A stretch of 46,199 bases of DNA. Origin: a virus. The stretch covers positions 1 to 46,199 of the IMG/VR virus record IMGVR_UViG_3300037228_000167; one strand, written 5' to 3'. The translations under genes and the position numbers were made by a program. Below, in pieces: positions 16,162 to 23,719 of this stretch (its first letter is position 1; each line of letters starts with the position of its first letter). The notes below the pieces were generated by a model, which saw only the letters and a list, made by a program, of their open reading frames with translations, ran no database searches and was not told the origin of the DNA.

Positions 16162-17172
16162 ATGGACGACATGAAAATCTTCGTTCCCATTACCAAGATC
16201 GACGCTGCGCAGCGCCTGGTTTACGGCGTCGTCACCGCCGAGGCGCCGGATGTTTCCGGCGAGGTTTGCGATTACGCCTCGACCAAGCCGCAGTATCAGA
16301 AATGGTCGCACAATTTCGCCAGCGTTACCGACGGCAGGAGTTTTGGCAATCTGCGCGCCATGCACGGCCATGTCGCGGCCGGCAAGCTCGTCGAGATCGC
16401 CTTCAACGACGAGCAAAAACGCATCGAGATCTGCGGCAAGGTGGTCGACGACGCCGAATGGCAGAAGGTGGAGGAGGGGGTTTATACCGGCTTCTCTCAG
16501 GGCGGGCGCTATCTCAAACGCTGGCCGGATCCCGACGAACCCGACTTGATGCGCTACACCGCCGAGCCGCTCGAAGTATCGCTGGTTGATCACCCCTGCC
16601 TGCCGGAAGCGACCTTTGCGGTGATCAAGGCGGACGGCTCGACCGAGCTGCGCAAGTTCAGGTCCACCGCGGCGCTCGGGAAGATTGGCGCGCGCCACGC
16701 CAAAGCCGACAAGGAACGCATCAAACAATCGCACGATCTTCTGGTCGCGCTCGACCCCGACTGCTGCGCCGCCGCCGGCATTCCCGGCGCCAATGTTCAT
16801 GCCAAGCCGAAGTTTTCGCCGCAGGCGGGCGAGGGCGCTGCCGACCTTGCCGACGACGATGACGAAAGCACGGAGAAGGTCGCAAAAAATCTCGAACGCG
16901 CCGGGGATCGCACATTGGCAAAAGCGCTGCACGGGCTCACTGCGCGGCTCGACGAGATGACGGCGCGGGTGAAGAAAATCGAGGATCAGCCGCTGCCGCT
17001 CGGCACGACCTCGGTGCGCGTCGCCGAAAAGACCGACGACACGATCTTCCCAAAGCCTGAAGCTCTGCTCGACCAACCGGGCGCGCTAGAGGCGCTGGCC
17101 GAAGCCGCCATCCGCAAGGCGCAGTCGCGGCCGATGCGGGCGATACCGGGATTCAAGCCGCGGCAGGGATAG
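16162..17172 (+). CDS. prohead protease (S78/XkdF-like)
   Basis: The 336-residue protein matches phage prohead proteases, which cleave the scaffold and capsid precursors inside the prohead. Residues 1-155 carry the protease fold: AMHGHVAAG gives the catalytic His (68 or 70) and EVSLVDHPC the Ser140, with the usual DVSGEVCDY segment before them. Residues about 160-336 are helical and charged (LDEMTARVKKIEDQ), resembling a fused scaffold domain. The end, EALAEAAIRKAQSRPMRAI, is repeated downstream at 18214-18297. ATG 16162 follows AAGGAG at good spacing. It lies just upstream of a decayed toxin cassette and then the capsid gene. Confidence 0.88.
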   Translation: MDDMKIFVPITKIDAAQRLVYGVVTAEAPDVSGEVCDYASTKPQYQKWSHNFASVTDGRSFGNLRAMHGHVAAGKLVEIAFNDEQKRIEICGKVVDDAEWQKVEEGVYTGFSQGGRYLKRWPDPDEPDLMRYTAEPLEVSLVDHPCLPEATFAVIKADGSTELRKFRSTAALGKIGARHAKADKERIKQSHDLLVALDPDCCAAAGIPGANVHAKPKFSPQAGEGAADLADDDDESTEKVAKNLERAGDRTLAKALHGLTARLDEMTARVKKIEDQPLPLGTTSVRVAEKTDDTIFPKPEALLDQPGALEALAEAAIRKAQSRPMRAIPGFKPRQG

Positions 17173-17243
17173 TTTGCCCGCACTTCCGCGGCGCGGGATC
17201 GCAAATGCAGTCGATCGCGCGGTCAGACAGAGATGGCGCGGGA

Positions 17244-17845
17244 ATGAATCCCTGCAGATCGACACTACTGACCGCCGTGCCCCGACGCTGGAGAAGCGGC
17301 TCGAAGTCATGAACGCGATCCGCTCGCTTACCGCGCGACGGGGACGACCAGCTTCACAAGCGCCGAGCGGAAATCGCCGCGTTGCGCGGCGACCTGGAAA
17401 AGCTGAGGCAGGACGCGCTGGAGCTCTGGCGCCTACGCGAGCCGCAGGCCCGATCTTACGTCATCACGTACAATCCCGATGAGCCGCGCGTACCGGCGGG
17501 TAATCCGGCCGGCGGGCAATGGATGAACGATGCGGAAACAGCGCTGCTTAAAGCTAGCCCTGACAATTCGAAGCATCCGGGCTGGCCGGCCGGCACGGCC
17601 GGCGGGTTAGGCGGCAAGTTTCGGCCGAAAGACGGACACGAAGACGATAAATCCGGCAGTTCAGCTGATATCGATGTGCATTCGATTATCGCGACAGCGA
17701 GAAGGCTCAATATTGCGACCGCCTCTAACGCGTACCAAACATGTCTAAGTCTATGCTATCCCTTCTTGAAAGATTTTAACCGGCGGGAAGCGACCGCAAC
17801 ACGTGGGACTTCCATAAGTGTATGAACGCTTGCTTGGGCCGTTGA
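17244..17845 (+). pseudogene. decayed polymorphic toxin after the protease gene
   Basis: Comparison with the intact toxins shows a broken gene. ATG 17244 starts NPCRSTLLTAVP, then two extra C's near 17284 shift the frame into PTLEKRLEVMNAIRSL. A second shift near 17340 is needed to reach DDQLHKRRAEIAALRGDL, and then PDEPRVPAGNPAGGQW and SKHPGWPAGTAGGLGGKF. A third shift at about 17761 and a TAA in place of a sense codon interrupt the terminal domain, which in the restored frame reads CLSLCYP, LLERF, then PAGSDRNTWDFHKCMNACLG and stops at 17843-17845, exactly abutting the next start. The ancestral toxin therefore ended in a Cys-rich domain. Confidence 0.85.
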
Positions 17846-18100
17846 ATGGAGTCGCGCATGGACATTGAAACGGCAAGAGAGGTAGCTCGCGCAGCATTTC
17901 GCAGCAGCACTGAGCTGCAAGGTCTGCTCGTACAATTAAAGCAGCGGTGCAGTCCGGACGAATACCAGGATTATGCACGCGAAATTGCTGCCGTGGTGGA
18001 TGCAATTGGCGTGAACTTGATAAACAAAGCGATAGCAGGCCATCCGGAGTTGAATTCCGAAATTGAAGCCAGCATAGCAAAGCAAGGCCGCTTCGCTTGA
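17846..18100 (+). CDS. immunity-like protein next to the decayed toxin
   Basis: This 84-residue helical protein starts at ATG 17846, touching the restored toxin stop (TGAATG), or at ATG 17858, which has GGAG six bases upstream. It contains TAREVARAAFRSSTELQGLL and ends in EIEASIAKQGRFA. No family is recognised. The frame is intact although its toxin is disrupted by several lesions. It is followed within about 110 bases by the duplicate 3' end of the protease gene. Confidence 0.65.
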   Translation: MESRMDIETAREVARAAFRSSTELQGLLVQLKQRCSPDEYQDYAREIAAVVDAIGVNLINKAIAGHPELNSEIEASIAKQGRFA

Positions 18101-18213
18101 CTGTGGCCGGCGGACCGCTCTTGCGAAACGGACCAGCGCTCTGTGACAATCAGATAGCGTGTCTTCGTTGCATAGCGCCTGATCTCCGGGGCGTCTCACA
18201 AACTGTTAGTTTC

Positions 18214-18297
18214 GAGGCCCTTGCCGAAGCCGCCATCCGCAAGGCCCAGGCGCGGCCGATGCGGGCGATCGTGGGTTTCAGGCCGCGGCAGGAATAG
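18214..18297 (+). pseudogene. duplicate 3' end of the prohead protease gene
   Basis: These 84 bases encode EALAEAAIRKAQARPMRAI-VGF-RPRQ and a stop, nearly the same as the end of the protease at about 17089-17172 (EALAEAAIRKAQSRPMRAI). The sequence before 18214 is unrelated. The cassette at 17244-18100 is therefore flanked by two copies of the protease 3' end, the arrangement expected from insertion by homologous recombination. Confidence 0.9.
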
Positions 18298-18313
18298 TAC
18301 GCAGTCGCCTATT

Positions 18314-18416
18314 CGTCATTCCGGGGCGCGAGCGCAGCTCGCGAGCCCAGAATCCATAACCACGGTCAGCGAATATGGATTCCGGACTCGACGCTTCGCG
18401 TCGCTCCGGAATGACG
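18314..18416. repeat. palindromic intergenic repeat before the capsid gene
   Basis: Outer arms CGTCATTCCGG (18314-18324) and CCGGAATGACG (18406-18416) are exact complements. Inner arms AATCCATA/TATGGATT (18351-18358, 18375-18382) and a GCGCGAGC-GCA-GCTCGCGAGC hairpin nest inside. This is a common type of dispersed repeat in Bradyrhizobium-like genomes. Confidence 0.8.
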
Positions 18417-18457
18417 GCTGAAGTTTCCACACCAACCAAACCAACGGGAACGACACC

Positions 18458-20032
18458 ATGTATCAGCCCAATCTGCAGCATATGCTTGCCAAATCCGCCT
18501 TGCCCCGCACCGTGCAGGATTACGACGCCGCGCTCACCAGCGCCGGCAGCTTTCTGCGCGAAATCGAGAAGGCGCACGCCAATCCCTTGCCGGGCGATCC
18601 GCTCGCTAAAAGCACGTTCTCGCAATCGACGTCGCCGACCTCGGGTCTGACCTATTATGATCTCGAGACCGGCGCGAAATTCGTCTATCCGCTGCTCACG
18701 CCGCTGCGCAACGAGATCCCGCGCGTGTCTGGCAAGGGCGGCATCCAAGCCAATTGGCGGGCGGTGACCGGCGTCAACACCACGGGTTTGCGCATCGGCG
18801 TCTCCGGCGGCAACCGCGGCGGCGTGCAGGCGATGACGACGCAGGATTACAGCGCCGCCTATAAGGGCATCGGCATCGAGACCTCGGTCGATTTCGAGGC
18901 GCAATATGCCGGCATGGGTTTTGACGACGTCAAAGCGATCGGCGCCAAGATCGGGCTCGAAGCCTGCATGTTGGGCGAGGAGCTCCTGATCCTCGGCGGC
19001 AATACCTCGGTGCCGCTCGGTACCACGCCGACGCCATCGCTGGCGCCGTCGACGAGCGGCGGCAGTCTCACCGCCGCGGCCAGTCCTTATAGTGTGATCT
19101 GCGTCGCGCTGTCGCTCGATGCCATCGTCAACGGCAGCGTTACCGCCGGCATCCAGGGCGCGATCACCCGCAGCAATGCCGACGGCTCGTCCGATACGTT
19201 CGGCGGCGGCGCCTCCGGCAAATCCACGAACGCCACGGCATCGATCTCGTCCGGCACCTCCGGCTCGATCGCGGCGACCGTTGCGCCGGTGACCGGCGCG
19301 GTGGGCTACGCCTGGTTCTGGGGCGCGGCCGGCTCCGAAGTGCTCGGCGCCATCACCACCATCAATTCGCTGGTCATCACGGCGAATGCGGCCGGCACGC
19401 AGACCGCGGCCTCGCTTGGCGGAAGCGACAATTCGACCAATGCGCTGGTGTTCGACGGTCTGCTCTATCAGGCGTTCAAATCCGGTTCCAACGCTTACGT
19501 GCAATATCTCGCGACCGGCACCGCCGGCACCGGCTCGACGCTCACCGGCGACGGCTCGGGCGGCATCGTCGAGGTCGACGCCGCGCTGAAGAACCGCTGG
19601 GACAATTACCGGCTGTCGCCCGACACGATGTGGGTCTCGTCGCAAGTCGCCAACAACATGTCGGCAAAGATCCTAGCCGGCGGCACGAACGCGGCGCAGC
19701 GCTTCGTGTTCGACGCCGACCAAAGCGCGCTCGGCGGCGGCGTCATGGTGCGCACTTATCTCAACAAGTTCTCGATGGCCGGCCCGAAGACGCTGGACAT
19801 CCGCATCCATCCCAACATGCCGGCCGGCACCATCCTGATGACCTCGCGCACCTTGCCGTACCCGTTGTCGAATGTCGGCAATGTCATGCAGATCCGCACC
19901 CGGCAGGACTACTACCAGATCGAATGGCCGCCACGGGCGCGGCGCTACGAGACCGGCGTCTATGCCGACGAAGTGCTGCAGAACTATTTCCCGCCGTCCA
20001 TGGCGGTGATCTCGAACATCGCGGCGGGGTAA
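18458..20032 (+). CDS. major capsid protein with an inserted domain
   Basis: The 524-residue protein follows the protease and has the HK97-type layout. A helical N-terminal arm (MYQPNLQHMLAKSALPRTVQ to about residue 55) is followed by the body (TYYDLETGAKFVYPLLTPLR, QANWRAVTGVNTTGLRIGVS, then SVDFEAQYAGMGFDDVKAI). Residues about 195-330 are an Ala/Gly/Ser/Thr-rich stretch that looks like an extra beta domain (Ig-like decoration). The C-terminal P-domain includes LSPDTMWVSSQVANNMSAKI and ends TGVYADEVLQNYFPPSMAVI. The final 27-33 codons are duplicated twice downstream, each copy in front of another toxin cassette. Confidence 0.9.
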   Translation: MYQPNLQHMLAKSALPRTVQDYDAALTSAGSFLREIEKAHANPLPGDPLAKSTFSQSTSPTSGLTYYDLETGAKFVYPLLTPLRNEIPRVSGKGGIQANWRAVTGVNTTGLRIGVSGGNRGGVQAMTTQDYSAAYKGIGIETSVDFEAQYAGMGFDDVKAIGAKIGLEACMLGEELLILGGNTSVPLGTTPTPSLAPSTSGGSLTAAASPYSVICVALSLDAIVNGSVTAGIQGAITRSNADGSSDTFGGGASGKSTNATASISSGTSGSIAATVAPVTGAVGYAWFWGAAGSEVLGAITTINSLVITANAAGTQTAASLGGSDNSTNALVFDGLLYQAFKSGSNAYVQYLATGTAGTGSTLTGDGSGGIVEVDAALKNRWDNYRLSPDTMWVSSQVANNMSAKILAGGTNAAQRFVFDADQSALGGGVMVRTYLNKFSMAGPKTLDIRIHPNMPAGTILMTSRTLPYPLSNVGNVMQIRTRQDYYQIEWPPRARRYETGVYADEVLQNYFPPSMAVISNIAAG

Positions 20033-20062
20033 TCGCGAGCCCTAAGTAGCGTCGCGATTGAC

Positions 20063-20099
20063 ATCACCGGGCCGGCGCAAATCGCCGCGACCCGGTGAT
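20063..20099 (+). promoter_or_regulatory. conserved hairpin in the leader of toxin E
   Basis: ATCACCGGG and CCCGGTGAT form a 9-bp perfect stem between the capsid stop and the toxin start at 20136. The same hairpin occurs at 21533-21569 and 22843-22879, each time after a capsid 3' end and about 35 bases before a toxin start. No T-tract follows, so it is not a classical terminator. It may attenuate toxin expression or simply lie inside the block of homology. Confidence 0.6.
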
Positions 20100-20135
20100 C
20101 CACTTTTGGCGCATACAGAAATCGGATCGCAACGA

Positions 20136-21035
20136 ATGGCGCATCCACGATGGCGAATTCTGACCGCCGTACCGCAAACCTGGCAGACGCATCTGGAAAT
20201 CGCGAAGGCCATCCGCACGCTCGCGACGCAGTATGAGGAAGAACCGAGTCGATGGCGGGCGGAAGTCGAATCGACAACAAATGACGATGATGAGTTAATC
20301 AAGCAATTCGTCCGCGAGATTTTGCAAGAGCTTCGCAAGGCCGGCTATCGTCCCGATCAACCACGTTGGCCAGCGGGCAGCGGCGACATCAGCGGGCGTT
20401 GGTCGGGTGGCGCTGGCGAGGGGCCTCAGGCTGCCCCGAAACCGCCGTCTGCAGAGCTTCCGCCAAGGTCGTGGAGTATTGGCCATAACCAAGGTCCGCC
20501 GCTCGATGACCCGCCCGACATTCCCAAGGCGAAACCCGAAGACCAATCTGAAATTTGGGATTTTGCCAAAGCAGCTGCGAAATGGCTCGGCAGAGCCGGC
20601 TTGAGGCGGGTTCTGGAAATTGGTTTGGAAGCCACGGTCGGTGGACCAGTCGGAGACATTCTGCTGGCAATGGAAGCGGCGTATTGGCTCTCTCAATATC
20701 TGCCTTATATTTACGCCTATCTCGATCCGCCCAAGACCTGGGAGGAATTGCAGCAGAATAGCGGAGCGGGTTACGATAAGCATCATGTCGTCGAGCGCTG
20801 GTCTGAGAATTACGGTATCCCAGGCGCGATAATCTATTCACCCCAAAACACCGTGCCCATTCCGAAGCTGAAGCACTGGGAAATCAATCGGTGGCTGGAT
20901 TTAGCAAATGATGACTTCAAAGACGCTGCAGGTGAAAATATCTCGCCGAGAGGGTATCTGGAGGGCAAAGGTTGGGAAGAACATCGCCGTATTGGTATTG
21001 AGGCTCTTATCAAATTCGGAGTGCTCAAGCCATGA
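20136..21035 (+). CDS. polymorphic toxin with HNH-like (DxHH) C-terminal domain
   Basis: The 299-residue toxin starts at ATG 20136; the longer frame from 20058 reads through the hairpin leader. The helper domain (VPQTWQTHLEIAKAIRTLAT) is followed by a linker variant (PRWPAGSGDISGRW), a Pro-rich stretch, a segment with SIGHNQGPPLDD, and a helical region with Gly/Ala pairs. The C-terminal domain has YDKHHVVERWSEN, SPQNTVPIPKLKHWEI and a GYLEGKGWEEHRRIG end, the layout of HNH/Endonuclease VII-type nucleases (paired His, then Asn, then His). The DUF2019 gene overlaps its stop by ATGA. It lies about 100 bases downstream of the capsid stop. Confidence 0.78.
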   Translation: MAHPRWRILTAVPQTWQTHLEIAKAIRTLATQYEEEPSRWRAEVESTTNDDDELIKQFVREILQELRKAGYRPDQPRWPAGSGDISGRWSGGAGEGPQAAPKPPSAELPPRSWSIGHNQGPPLDDPPDIPKAKPEDQSEIWDFAKAAAKWLGRAGLRRVLEIGLEATVGGPVGDILLAMEAAYWLSQYLPYIYAYLDPPKTWEELQQNSGAGYDKHHVVERWSENYGIPGAIIYSPQNTVPIPKLKHWEINRWLDLANDDFKDAAGENISPRGYLEGKGWEEHRRIGIEALIKFGVLKP

Positions 21036-21403
21036 AGCCGGGTGACCTTGATAAGCTTTCCACGGCTGAGTTGGTCGACCGCTTTGCCGCTATTGGAATT
21101 CAGCAATACAAGGCCCTCAATGTAGACGACGGCAGGAAATACGAGCCCCTCTTTCGGCAGATGGTTAAAATTGTGAAAGAACTCAAGGCTCGTCCCGGCG
21201 ACCAGCGCCGAGCGCTGCTTCCGCTTTTCGAACATCCCAATATGCAGGTCCGCCTGAAAGCGGCCAAGGCGACGCTCGCAATCGCCCCGAAGGAGGCGCG
21301 CCAGATGCTCGAATCGATCGCCGCTTCGACTTGGCAACCGCAAGCTGGCGACGCTGGAATGTCTCTCGAGAATCTCGATTGCGGAGTTTACGTTCCGGAG
21401 TAA
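21032..21403 (+). CDS. DUF2019 protein, probable immunity protein
   Basis: The 123-residue protein has the DUF2019 pattern: a helical start (STAELVDRFAAIGIQQYKAL), then HPNMQVRLKAAKATLAIAP, a HEAT-like helix pair, and an AGDAGMSLENLDCGVY end. It starts with ATGA overlap on the HNH-like toxin, so the two are translationally coupled. The family has no established enzymatic activity. I infer an immunity function from the coupling. It is followed within 20 bases by a capsid 3' end fragment. Confidence 0.8.
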   Translation: MKPGDLDKLSTAELVDRFAAIGIQQYKALNVDDGRKYEPLFRQMVKIVKELKARPGDQRRALLPLFEHPNMQVRLKAAKATLAIAPKEARQMLESIAASTWQPQAGDAGMSLENLDCGVYVPE

Positions 21404-21420
21404 TCACTGCCCACGCCGCC

Positions 21421-21503
21421 AGGCCGGCGTCTATGCGGATGAAGTGCTGCAGAACTATTTCCCGCCGTCCATGGCGGTGATCTCGAACATCGCGGCCGGG
21501 TAA
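21421..21503 (+). pseudogene. duplicate 3' end of the capsid gene (copy 2)
   Basis: This segment encodes GVYADEVLQNYFPPSMAVIS-NIAAG and a stop, the last residues of the capsid protein at 18458-20032. There is no start and nothing capsid-like upstream. Similarity continues past the stop through the spacer, hairpin and first codons of the next toxin, giving roughly 290 bases shared with the first cassette junction. Confidence 0.92.
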
Positions 21504-21532
21504 TCGCGAGGCTAAGGAGCGTCGCGGTCGTC

Positions 21533-21569
21533 ATCACCGGGCCGGCGCAAAACGCCAAGGCCCGGTGAT
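21533..21569 (+). promoter_or_regulatory. conserved hairpin in the leader of toxin F
   Basis: This is the second copy of the ATCACCGGG/CCCGGTGAT stem, perfectly paired, between the capsid 3' fragment and the toxin start at 21606. The loop differs at several positions from copy 1 while both stem arms are kept. Confidence 0.6.
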
Positions 21570-21605
21570 CCATTTTTGGCGAGTACGAAAATTGGATCGC
21601 AATGA

Positions 21606-22454
21606 ATGACACTGCCCCGAGCACGTATTCTCACTGCCGTCCCGCGAACGTGGCGGGCCCGGCTGGAGATCGCGAAGGCGATCCGGACGCTCGCCGCCGA
21701 GGATGAGGCGGACCAACTCCGGCGGCGACACGCTGGAACAACTCGCGCAGTCGCTTCGTGAAGTTTGCCGTGAATGTGACCCGCGGGCACGGTCCTATGT
21801 CCGAAAATATAGTCCCGACCAGCCCGCGTGCCAGCCGGCAATTCCGATGGCGGGCAATGGATAAATGAGGGCGGTGCTGACCCCGAAGAGTCTACGACTC
21901 ACTCCAACACAACAATCAATGGCAATTCGAAACCCGTCGCGCAATACGCAGCGATCGACACCAGCGCACGAACGGATGCGATAGCGGGCGTATCAGGCGT
22001 CCAGGTCGCCCAGGGTTCCGGGCGGCCCGGCTATCCGATCGATTTATCACAGGAAGAGCAACTCGGGGGCCATGCGGTTGCGCAGCACGTCGGAAAGAGT
22101 GAAAGTTACTTATTGTCCCTGATCAATGATCAGGAGGTTCTAGCGGAACGACATGGAGATCTGGCGCAAGGCCTGAAGGAGGGTTCATTCCCATCGTTGG
22201 AAGCTGCGAATAAACTGGTAAATTCCACCGTGTCCAAGAATCAGGGCGCAGCCGACTTGGTGGCCCAGGGCTTGCTGCCGGGCGCGCAACTCGACGCAAG
22301 TTTCGCATCGCCCACAGGCTATGAGGCATATGCCAAATCGGAGCGGTCGACGCCCTACATTCGTGACACTTACGGCGTACGTGTAATCATCATATCGGAT
22401 AAGAATGCCGAGAAGGGGTATCGGGTTGTTACGGCATTTCCGATGAATTTTTGA
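21606..22454 (+). pseudogene. frameshifted toxin with CdiA-CT RNase A-like domain
   Basis: ATG 21606 begins TLPRARILTAVPRTWRARLEI, the helper domain, but a deletion near 21728 removes part of the Arg/Glu coil and shifts the frame. A second shift near 21825 is needed to reach VPAGNSDGGQW. From 21828 the frame is open to 22454 and encodes GGHAVAQHVGKSESYLLSLI, later DASFASPTGYEAYAKSER and a GYRVVTAFP end. The GHxxxxHVGKS opening and conserved Ser/Phe segment match the bacterial RNase A-like CdiA-CT toxins. The nuclease half is intact but the shared helper is broken, so the full toxin is probably not made. Confidence 0.75.
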
Positions 22455-22457
22455 CCG

Positions 22458-22703
22458 GTGGCGACGATGTCGAACTTACAGATGGATATATACAATCAGG
22501 CTACAGGGGTCCAATTGACCCTCGCATGGGCCAGTGAAGAGCAATATCAGCTTGGTAAGAAATTTATCACTGATATCGGCGGTTGTTTTTACCCGTCGCC
22601 GGGTGCGCCAGCGACCAAGCCTGAATTTGCCTACTTGGAAAATACTCAGCAACTTGAATCGCTGTACGTGTTTAGGCGCGCGTTGCGGGAACGGACCAAA
22701 TAG
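22458..22703 (+). CDS. putative immunity protein for the RNase A-like toxin
   Basis: This 81-residue protein starts three bases after the toxin stop, at GTG 22458 or ATG 22467; no clear ribosome-binding site decides between them. It contains TGVQLTLAWASEEQYQLGKK and FAYLENTQQLESLYVFRRAL. No named family is recognised. Its small size and placement between an RNase-type toxin and a capsid 3' fragment support an immunity role. Retention of an intact frame beside a frameshifted toxin suggests selection for protection. Confidence 0.6.
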   Translation: MATMSNLQMDIYNQATGVQLTLAWASEEQYQLGKKFITDIGGCFYPSPGAPATKPEFAYLENTQQLESLYVFRRALRERTK

Positions 22704-22713
22704 TCTCGGGACC

Positions 22714-22814
22714 CCGGGCGCCAACCGCTACGAGACCGGCGTCATGCCGACGAAGTGCTGCAGAACTATTTCCCGCCGTCCATAGCGGTGATCTCGAATA
22801 TCGCGGCGGGGTAA
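22714..22814 (+). pseudogene. duplicate 3' end of the capsid gene (copy 3)
   Basis: The segment carries about 33 codons of the capsid end (RYETGV...DEVLQNYFPPS-AVISNIAAG) with one missing base near 22745 that breaks the frame and a Met-to-Ile change. As with copy 2, similarity extends beyond the stop through the hairpin into the next toxin start. Confidence 0.9.
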
Positions 22815-22842
22815 CGGCGAGGCTAGGAGCGTCGCGGTCATG

Positions 22843-22879
22843 ATCGCCGGGCCGGCGCAAGACGCCGCGACCCGGTGAT
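22843..22879 (+). promoter_or_regulatory. conserved hairpin in the leader of toxin G
   Basis: This is the third copy of the capsid-linked hairpin. One arm reads ATCGCCGGG and the other CCCGGTGAT, leaving a G-T wobble in place of an A-T pair. It lies 36 bases before the toxin start at 22915. Confidence 0.55.
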
Positions 22880-22914
22880 CCTTATTTGGCGCGCACAAAA
22901 TCGGAACGCAATAA

Positions 22915-23325
22915 ATGACGCTACCCCCATCGAGCCGCCCGTACACCGTGCCGCAAACCTGGCAGGCGCGGCTGGAGATTGCGAAAGCGATCCGCACCCT
23001 CATCGCCCAGGATGAAGAGGAGAAGCTCGGACGGAGGCCTGTTGCCAAAGCTGCTGTTGATGATCCGCACCACCCAGGTTGGCCCGCAGGTGCTTCCGAC
23101 GGCAAAGGCGGTCAGTTTCGGCCCAAGGAAAGCGCGGCGACTGGACCTATCTCGCCGACTCACCCAGTTGCGCTTACGATACATCCTTGTGGGACAGCGT
23201 TTAGTCTCTGTACGCTGTCGCCGTCTGGCAATAACGTATGGTGCTGGTACGCCCTGCAAGCATGTATGAACACGAGGCTACCCACAATATTTCCCGGCGG
23301 GATCGTAGGACGCAGGAGCAATTGA
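22915..23325 (+). CDS. short polymorphic toxin with Cys-rich C-terminus
   Basis: The 136-residue protein has the helper start (VPQTWQARLEIAKAIRTLIA) but a shortened coil, then the second linker VDDPHHPGWPAGASDGKGGQ. The last about 60 residues contain five cysteines (PCGTAFSLC, then WCWYALQACM) and end PTIFPGGIVG. No toxin family is recognised. It may be a truncated or a very small effector domain. A GTG start for the next gene follows one base after the stop. It is the third capsid-linked cassette. Confidence 0.65.
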   Translation: MTLPPSSRPYTVPQTWQARLEIAKAIRTLIAQDEEEKLGRRPVAKAAVDDPHHPGWPAGASDGKGGQFRPKESAATGPISPTHPVALTIHPCGTAFSLCTLSPSGNNVWCWYALQACMNTRLPTIFPGGIVGRRSN

Positions 23326-23326
23326 C

Positions 23327-23680
23327 GTGACTGACATGGGAAATCTTCCATCGGAAACTCTGTTCCAAAGTCTCACAACGTCGTGGGAATCGGCACTCAA
23401 CGCGAAGCGTCCGCGCGATGTAATCTTAGGTGGCTTTGTCGCATACTGCTATTTTCACGATAAAAACGATCAGACGTTTGAAACCGCGGCGCTCATATAC
23501 GTGCAAAAGGCAATCGAGGAGCTTTTGGCCGCGGTGCTGCCGCCGCAAGACACGGTCACGACGAAACCAAGCTGCTCTTTCTGCGGCAGCACCGAGCCGC
23601 AAGTACGATTGGCCGCCGGCGCCAAAGGCTTTATATGCGACTCTTGCGTACGGGTTCTTGGGGGCGTCTTTAATCAATAA
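23327..23680 (+). CDS. immunity-like protein with ClpX-type C4 zinc finger
   Basis: This 117-residue protein starts at GTG 23327 (AGGAG at 23312-23316) and ends with CSFCGSTEPQVRLAAGAKG followed by FICDSCVRVL, a four-cysteine zinc-binding module like the N-terminal domain of ClpX, which binds substrates and adaptors. The N-terminal about 80 residues are helical (TLFQSLTTSWESALNAKR, FETAALIYVQKAIEELLA). There is no AAA+ domain. Position right after a toxin implies immunity. The ClpX-like finger might mediate dimerisation or proteolytic targeting of the toxin, which is speculation. Confidence 0.75.
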   Translation: MTDMGNLPSETLFQSLTTSWESALNAKRPRDVILGGFVAYCYFHDKNDQTFETAALIYVQKAIEELLAAVLPPQDTVTTKPSCSFCGSTEPQVRLAAGAKGFICDSCVRVLGGVFNQ

Positions 23681-23719
23681 CAGGCGGTCGCAAAGGCCAC
23701 GAATAATTGCATCTTTAGC

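Noticed and set aside
18278-19645. 455-residue open frame on the minus strand
   Set aside because: It is antisense to the capsid gene and has the Arg/Ala/Gly composition of a shadow frame.
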